A DNA stretch of 64,000 nt from Nostoc sp. S4. GTDB lineage: Bacteria > Cyanobacteriota > Cyanobacteriia > Cyanobacteriales > Nostocaceae. The translations under genes and the position numbers were made by a program. The notes beneath the pieces are model-generated. The model worked only from the letters and a program-made list of their open reading frames with translations, did not search any database and was not told the origin of the DNA. Numbering within the stretch: position 1 is the stretch's first letter; every line of letters begins with the position of its first letter. The DNA lies in NCBI GenBank assembly GCA_029379225.1, contig JAQYWR010000034.1:27867-91866 (forward strand), written 5' to 3'. Positions 60,162-64,000 of the stretch are shown here, piece by piece.

Positions 60162-61281
60162 GAGAATACCTCTGTTCTCTGGCCAAATTCAACACTTCTT
60201 CTGTCGTGAGGCTGCGTTTTTTCTCTACTGACTGATGGCGCACTGCGTCTAAAACTGACTGGGTTTCTTGTGAGCTTAAGAAAATTCCATACTGTTGTAG
60301 TAAGTTGGAAACTAAATGCCGACCAGAATGTTTACCTATAACTAAACGTCGTTCGCAACCCACCTCTTCGGGAGCAAATGGTTCGTAGGTGATCGGGTTT
60401 TGCAGAACGCCGTGAGCATGAATTCCGGATTCGTGAGCAAAGGTATTTTCACCAACGATCGCTTTCCAAGGTGGTACGTCCGCGCCTGATGCAGCAGCAA
60501 CTAGTTGAGACAGTTCCAGTAAACCGGAAGTTTCAATACCCAAATCAACGCCGTAAATGCGTTTGATTGCCATGACAACTTCTTCTAGGGCTGCATTTCC
60601 AGCTCTTTCACCCAAACCGTTAACTGTGGTATTCACGGATGTGGCACCAGCTTTGATCCCAGCAAGGGCGTTGGCGGTTGCTAGACCAAAATCATTGTGG
60701 GTGTGGATTTCTAAGGGAATCGTCAAAGCGGAAACGAGTTGCTTTACCTTTGTATAGGTAGTAAAGGGGTCGAGAACTCCTACGGTGTCGCAGAAGCGGA
60801 AACGGGATGCACCCCATTCTTGGGCCCAAAGCGCTACATCTAAGAGGAAGTTTTCATCAGCTCTGGAAGAATCTTCTCCCCCGACTGCTACCCAAAGACC
60901 GCGATCGACAGCGAAGCTGATGGAGTCTTTTAGTTTTTGGAGACTTACCCGCCACTGACCATGAAATTTAGTGGCAATTTGGATACCAGAGACGGGAATG
61001 GCAATATGCACTCGGTTGAGACCGCAGGCGATAGAAGCCTTAATATCTGAGATGACAGCGCGGTTCCACCCTAAGAGTTTTGCTTGCAAACCTAAGTTAG
61101 AAATTGCAGAAATTGCCCGTGTTTCTTCCTCACCCATTGCTGGTATCCCAACTTCTAATTCCGGGATACCAATGGCGTCGAGAAACTTGGCGATCGCTAC
61201 TTTTTCTTTTAAGTTGAAAGCAACACCGGCCGCTTGTTCGCCATCACGCAATGTAGTGTCATTAATTATGATTTGATTCAT
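60148..61281 (-). CDS. nifV: Homocitrate synthase
   Basis: NifV condenses 2-oxoglutarate with acetyl-CoA to give homocitrate, the organic ligand of FeMo-cofactor. The product has 377 residues. INDTTLRDGEQAAGV is the catalytic N-terminal motif, ELEVGIPAMGEEE and FRFCDTVGVLDP follow, IHTHNDFGLATANALAG binds the metal and NGLGERAGNAALEEV precedes the C-terminal helical domain. Homocitrate rather than isopropylmalate synthase is indicated by length and by nifZ and nifT directly downstream. The start at 61281 has AAGAGAGG about 8 nt upstream. Confidence 0.96.
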   Translation of the reverse strand: MNQIIINDTTLRDGEQAAGVAFNLKEKVAIAKFLDAIGIPELEVGIPAMGEEETRAISAISNLGLQAKLLGWNRAVISDIKASIACGLNRVHIAIPVSGIQIATKFHGQWRVSLQKLKDSISFAVDRGLWVAVGGEDSSRADENFLLDVALWAQEWGASRFRFCDTVGVLDPFTTYTKVKQLVSALTIPLEIHTHNDFGLATANALAGIKAGATSVNTTVNGLGERAGNAALEEVVMAIKRIYGVDLGIETSGLLELSQLVAAASGADVPPWKAIVGENTFAHESGIHAHGVLQNPITYEPFAPEEVGCERRLVIGKHSGRHLVSNLLQQYGIFLSSQETQSVLDAVRHQSVEKKRSLTTEEVLNLAREQRYSHATR

Positions 61282-61590
61282 TGCAAATATCCCTCTCTTG
61301 GAAGTATTCTTAATATTCTTTCTCTTGGAAGAATTCAGTCATCAGGAGTCAGAAGTCAGAATTTATCAGGAATCTAGTCAGATTAGTATATTTATTTATC
61401 AAATCTTTTCCTAATTCTTTAACTATTCTGAGTTCTGAATTCAAAATCTTGAATTCTTTCTCTCTACAATTTTCAGTGATGGTAAATGCTAAAAATATCA
61501 CAATATATATGCAGGATACATGATCCTTAATTATTGCTCAATTAGCAACATCACATCTGTATGACAAAGAACCAAAAACTGGTATAATTC
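61282..61590. other. Spacer upstream of nifV
   Basis: The 309 bp contain an approximately repeated TTCTTAATATTCTTTCTCTTGGAAG near 61297-61330 and AT-rich DNA that may include a nifV promoter. I saw no GTA-N8-TAC site. Confidence 0.4.
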
Positions 61591-61707
61591 CTAATCTTTT
61601 TTACTGATATTGCAGGAAATTTGTTCCAGTAACAACGAACTAATATAGCTATTAGCGTATCCGGAAAAAACTAAAACACAGAATCCAGCAATTAAACTAG
61701 TAATCAT
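61591..61707 (-). CDS. Possible 38-residue membrane peptide in the nif cluster
   Basis: An ATG at 61707 follows GAGGTGACTGAG and opens 38 codons: MITSLIAGFCVLVFSGYANS, then YISSLLLEQISC and a short NISKKD tail, then a stop. An in-frame ATG nine codons earlier (61734) is possible. The sequence predicts one membrane helix with a polar, basic C-terminus. It lies between the DUF2949 gene and nifV, in the same direction, 59 bp past the former. No homologue is recalled. Length alone makes chance possible, but the good ribosome site and helix are in its favour. Confidence 0.45.
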   Translation of the reverse strand: MITSLIAGFCVLVFSGYANSYISSLLLEQISCNISKKD

Positions 61708-61765
61708 CTCAGTCACCTCATATTTTTTGAGCATTGGTGTGTAGTGTAGCCAAGCTAGAAATTAG

Positions 61766-61963
61766 TTAACCTTGTTCTGCTAACCAGTCAAAAATCTGTT
61801 CTAACTGTTCTAAGTTAACCAAACCATACTGCCAGAGAAGCATCGGTAAGGGGCCATTTTCTAACTCACGGTGTCGTAGCGCTACAGCAATATCCGCATT
61901 TGAAAGTTCAAGTTCATGGTGCAAAAAATTGAGGAATTTAATATCTCTGTTACGAGTTGGCAT
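61766..61963 (-). CDS. DUF2949 protein (Asr1406-like) of the nif cluster
   Basis: This 65-residue acidic cytosolic protein reads IKFLNFLHHELELSNADIAV ... PLPMLLWQYGLVNLEQLEQIF and DWLAEQG, helical throughout. I recognise it as the DUF2949 type found in cyanobacterial nif clusters between the Asr1405-like gene and nifV. Its function is not known. The ATG at 61963 has no strong Shine-Dalgarno. It lies 283 bp downstream of the Asr1405-like gene, so the two may be separate transcripts. Confidence 0.75.
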   Translation of the reverse strand: MPTRNRDIKFLNFLHHELELSNADIAVALRHRELENGPLPMLLWQYGLVNLEQLEQIFDWLAEQG

Positions 61964-62246
61964 AGTCGAACTTTCAATTTCTTCAGTTAGGAAAGAAGTA
62001 AAAATCAGAAATTCCTATTTTGGGTATGGATAGATGGGAGAATTCCTAACTCCTGAATTGTGAATTCTCTTGTATTTCCAGCATCCTGTAGGAATTCTTC
62101 TCAGTTTGCAATAGAATTTGCTAGCGGACAGTAACTTCAACTTCTAAACCTCTTCAATATTTATGCATCCCTACAAAGAGTCATGCTTGTGTGATGAATT
62201 CAGGATTAATATTGTCTAGATTCGGTCTTTCAACAATATTTAGGAC

Positions 62247-62492
62247 TTAGCACTCATCACTGTAATACCAGCAACGCTCTAGCCAATCGATTAATTCATG
62301 ACGAGAAGCCAGAAATTGCATAACTGTACTCCGAATTAGAATTGCTTCTAGCAAATTGTTCACTTGCACCCGTAAAGAACCATCGGGAAGACAGGAACTT
62401 TTAATCCTTAATTCTTGCAAACGGTGATAGATTCGCCAGCGATCGCTCAAAGGAATCTGCAATACTTGATCGTCTAAAGTGTTATTTGTCAT
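62247..62492 (-). CDS. Asr1405/Asl0597-family small protein of the nif cluster
   Basis: The product has 81 residues from ATG 62492. The core LSDRWRIYHRLQELRIKSSC and VQVNNLLEAILIRSTVMQFL and HELIDWLERCWY matches the Asr1405-type family known from cyanobacterial nif regions; the role is unknown. A longer in-frame start at 62570 exists, but its first 26 codons (TTDQGQMTKDKEQRTKDEG) are just translated heptamer STRR, so I reject it. AAGGA units from the repeat sit 3 and 10 nt before the chosen ATG. It follows cysE after 81 bp of STRR. Confidence 0.82.
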   Translation of the reverse strand: MTNNTLDDQVLQIPLSDRWRIYHRLQELRIKSSCLPDGSLRVQVNNLLEAILIRSTVMQFLASRHELIDWLERCWYYSDEC

Positions 62493-62573
62493 TTGTCCTT
62501 CGTCCTTTGTCCTTTGTTCTTTGTCTTTCGTCATTTGTCCCTGGTCTGTTGTCATTTGACCAATGACCAATAA
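62493..62573. repeat. STRR heptamer run between cysE and the Asr1405-like gene
   Basis: Eleven or so heptamers (GTCATTT, GTCCTTT, GTCTTTC types on the plus strand) fill the spacer. On the minus strand each gives a purine-rich unit such as AAAGGAC, providing several potential Shine-Dalgarno sequences. Confidence 0.8.
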
Positions 62574-63335
62574 CTACTTAGCCTTAACTCCTGATTCCTG
62601 AGTTATGACTTCTAAAGTTTGCAGTTGTTTTTCCAGTTCCTCGATGCGTGAGAGCAAAGAACGAATCACGCTTGCTTCGACATCAGGTAGCTTTCCATGT
62701 TCTAAAGGAGAAAGGCTGGCGCTTTGATTGTGAGAAATAATTCGACCAGGAACTCCGACTACAGTACAATCGCTAGGGACATTCCGCAAAACAATTGAAC
62801 CTGCGCCAATCCGAACGCGATCGCCAATTTGCAAATTACCTAAAACTTTTGCACCCGCACCCACCACAACATTTTTACCGACAGTGGGATGACGCTTACC
62901 ACTTTCTTTACCAGTTCCACCAAGAGTGACGCCTTGATAAATCAGTGTGTAGTCTCCGACAATCGCAGTTTCACCAATCACAACCCCCATTCCGTGGTCG
63001 ATAAATACACCCTGACCAATTTCTGCACCAGGATGAATTTCAATTCCAGTTAAAAATCTCCCCAAGTGAGAAATTAAACGGGGAATAAAACCCACTCCTC
63101 GACAATGTAACCAGTGAGCAAGACGATGCAAACACAGTGCGTGCAATCCAGGATAGCAAAATACAACTTCTAGCCAATTGCGTGCTGCTGGATCGCGCTC
63201 AAAGATAATGCGAAAATCACTCAATAATGGCTCAAAAAAAACTCCAGAGAGTAATGTCTTGAGCAAGGATTTCGGTTTTAAATCCTCTTTTTTCAGACTT
63301 TGAGGATTCGTAATTCTGTCTAAAGACTGTTGCAT
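62574..63335 (-). CDS. cysE: Serine O-acetyltransferase of the nif cluster
   Basis: The enzyme makes O-acetylserine for cysteine synthesis; the nif-linked copy (also called nifP) supplies cysteine for FeS-cluster assembly. It has 253 residues. A helical N-terminal part (LLSDFRIIFERDPAARNWLE) is followed by the left-handed beta-helix of hexapeptide repeats (EIHPGAEIGQGVFIDHGMGV, VGDYTLIYQGVTLGGTG) with the catalytic His/Asp in HGMGVVIGET. The C-terminus has a helix (SLLSRIEELEKQLQTLE) in place of the usual SAT tail. GAGAG precedes the ATG at 63335. It is first in the nif accessory run. Confidence 0.93.
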   Translation of the reverse strand: MQQSLDRITNPQSLKKEDLKPKSLLKTLLSGVFFEPLLSDFRIIFERDPAARNWLEVVFCYPGLHALCLHRLAHWLHCRGVGFIPRLISHLGRFLTGIEIHPGAEIGQGVFIDHGMGVVIGETAIVGDYTLIYQGVTLGGTGKESGKRHPTVGKNVVVGAGAKVLGNLQIGDRVRIGAGSIVLRNVPSDCTVVGVPGRIISHNQSASLSPLEHGKLPDVEASVIRSLLSRIEELEKQLQTLEVITQESGVKAK

Positions 63336-64000
63336 CGTTACTCTCTATCTGGTTACAAGAGCCATGTACTATTTTTATGCTTATATCAGGCCACTTCCAA
63401 CTCGATAGACAACCCAATGCAGATTGGATTTATTGGATTTATTAAGGTTGTACTCAAACGCCAAAACCCCCACTTAAGATAAATTTAAAATTTATTTTGG
63501 GGTAGGGGTGCTAGTCTTTAACGACAGGGGTACTGGTATTTTTGGGGCAGGGCTTAAGAATTTCTGTACTCGCTACAAGAAACTTTACCTGTAAGACTTT
63601 GCAAAGATTTATTCCAGATCTTTTGCGATTTATTAAGCTGTACTCAAATGCACTCAAACACAGTTTAGATGAAAATAAAAGTCAAATTTCTGTATATCCA
63701 ATTACTATTAGTATCTTATTATTTGGTTTGACAAAAAACAAGTTTCTTTATTTTCTTTTATGATTTACTGTCTGTGTGTATGTATACGTTTCTAAATATC
63801 GCTATAGCTCACAAGAGATGTTTTCTTATTATATAGATGTGTGAAAATAGCGGACACAAAATCTGAGAAGAGTAAAATAGGTAGATATTCTCATATAAAT
63901 TTAATAATAATGGGGCTGACAAATAAAAAAACATTCTACTCTTCTTGTAAGGATTCAGGTAGCAGAGTATTGACAAAGGGAACAGTTGAGGGAGAATATC
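63336..64000. promoter_or_regulatory. Region upstream of the nif accessory run with a candidate NtcA site
   Basis: The 665 bp hold no credible gene. A perfect GTA-N8-TAC (63692-63705) has a TAAACT hexamer 24 nt further on the minus strand, the distance expected for an NtcA-activated promoter reading toward cysE; the leader would be about 320 nt. A 26-bp direct repeat (63436-63462 and 63627-63652) lies in this leader. Chance occurrence of the site in this length is roughly one in six. Confidence 0.4.
63692..63705 (-). promoter_or_regulatory. Candidate NtcA binding site (GTA-N8-TAC)
   Basis: The sequence GTAATTGGATATAC on the minus strand fits the palindromic NtcA consensus. TAAACT 24 nt downstream could be the -10 element. 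NtcA activates nitrogen-step-down genes, in line with the nif genes downstream. Confidence 0.35.

Noticed and set aside
63542..63763. 73-codon plus-strand frame at the right edge
   Set aside because: It crosses a direct repeat and the candidate NtcA site and has no recognised domain.
1..64000. tRNA, rRNA, tmRNA or CRISPR arrays
   Set aside because: No TTCGA-type T-arm with matching acceptor stem, no rRNA signature and no regularly spaced repeat with unique spacers were found by eye; a covariance-model scan would settle this.

Overview
The window comes from a filamentous, heterocyst-forming cyanobacterium of the Nostoc/Anabaena type. The evidence is a partial hetZ at the left edge, a nif accessory cluster at the right edge, two tandem AMIN-domain cell-wall amidases, many HIP1 octamers (GCGATCGC), heptameric STRR repeats in the spacers, and AT-rich, repeat-laden intergenic DNA. 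The left-end order (hetZ, sds, murI, two amiC genes, a cation antiporter, ssb, mreBCD) and the right-end order (cysE/nifP, Asr1405-type, DUF2949, nifV, nifZ, nifT) agree with my memory of Anabaena sp. PCC 7120. I found no rRNA, tRNA, insertion sequence with a transposase, prophage or CRISPR array.

Layout. 1-17.5 kb: differentiation, cell-wall and morphology genes (hetZ, sds, murI, amiC2, amiC1, antiporter, SIMPL protein, ssb, mreB-mreC-mreD, a histidine phosphatase). 17.5-19.9 kb: a repeat-rich spacer, a CsbD-like stress protein, and an unrecognised protein with five exact 19-residue repeats. 19.9-25.1 kb: uvrB followed by a small accessory island with two Uma2-type genes, an antitoxin relic, a duplicated uvrB tail and a HEPN-like gene, then a TPR gene. 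25.2-27.7 kb: an SDR oxidoreductase and two tandem rhomboid proteases. 27.8-34.9 kb, minus strand: a polysaccharide/sorting locus (DegT aminotransferase, cyanoexosortase B, its partner protein, an outer-membrane polysaccharide export protein, a Wzc-like co-polymerase/kinase). 35.7-45.7 kb: a GAF protein with a degenerate histidine-kinase core, an IctB-family membrane protein, a WGxxGxxG-type small protein, smpB, a Ycf29/Rre1-type regulator, a low-molecular-weight phosphatase, ybaB, murB and murC. 46-57.3 kb: housekeeping genes (nadD, gap2, thiL, a cyclophilin, efp, accB, an ArsR regulator, a GerMN lipoprotein-like protein, proS, an acyltransferase) with a third Uma2 gene. 57.5-58.9 kb: a thioredoxin-fold protein without active-site cysteines and a fourth Uma2 gene. 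59-63.3 kb, minus strand: the nif accessory cluster, which includes a possible unannotated 38-residue membrane peptide.

How the genes fit together. Several themes recur. Peptidoglycan synthesis, remodelling and elongation are covered by murI, murB, murC, amiC1, amiC2 and mreBCD, next to the differentiation regulator hetZ. Cell-surface polysaccharide export sits with an exosortase. Nitrogenase maturation is represented by homocitrate (nifV), cysteine supply (cysE) and P-cluster/FeMo support (nifZ, nifT). The most unusual items are the 19-residue repeat protein, the in-frame duplicated uvrB tail flanking a Uma2 gene, the Ser/Ser thioredoxin fold preceded by a helix-turn-helix remnant, the kinase with Gln in place of the phospho-acceptor His, a 132-bp foldback element inside the exosortase locus, and the small ORF in the nif cluster. 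I see no single clearly new multi-gene system; these are individual leads.
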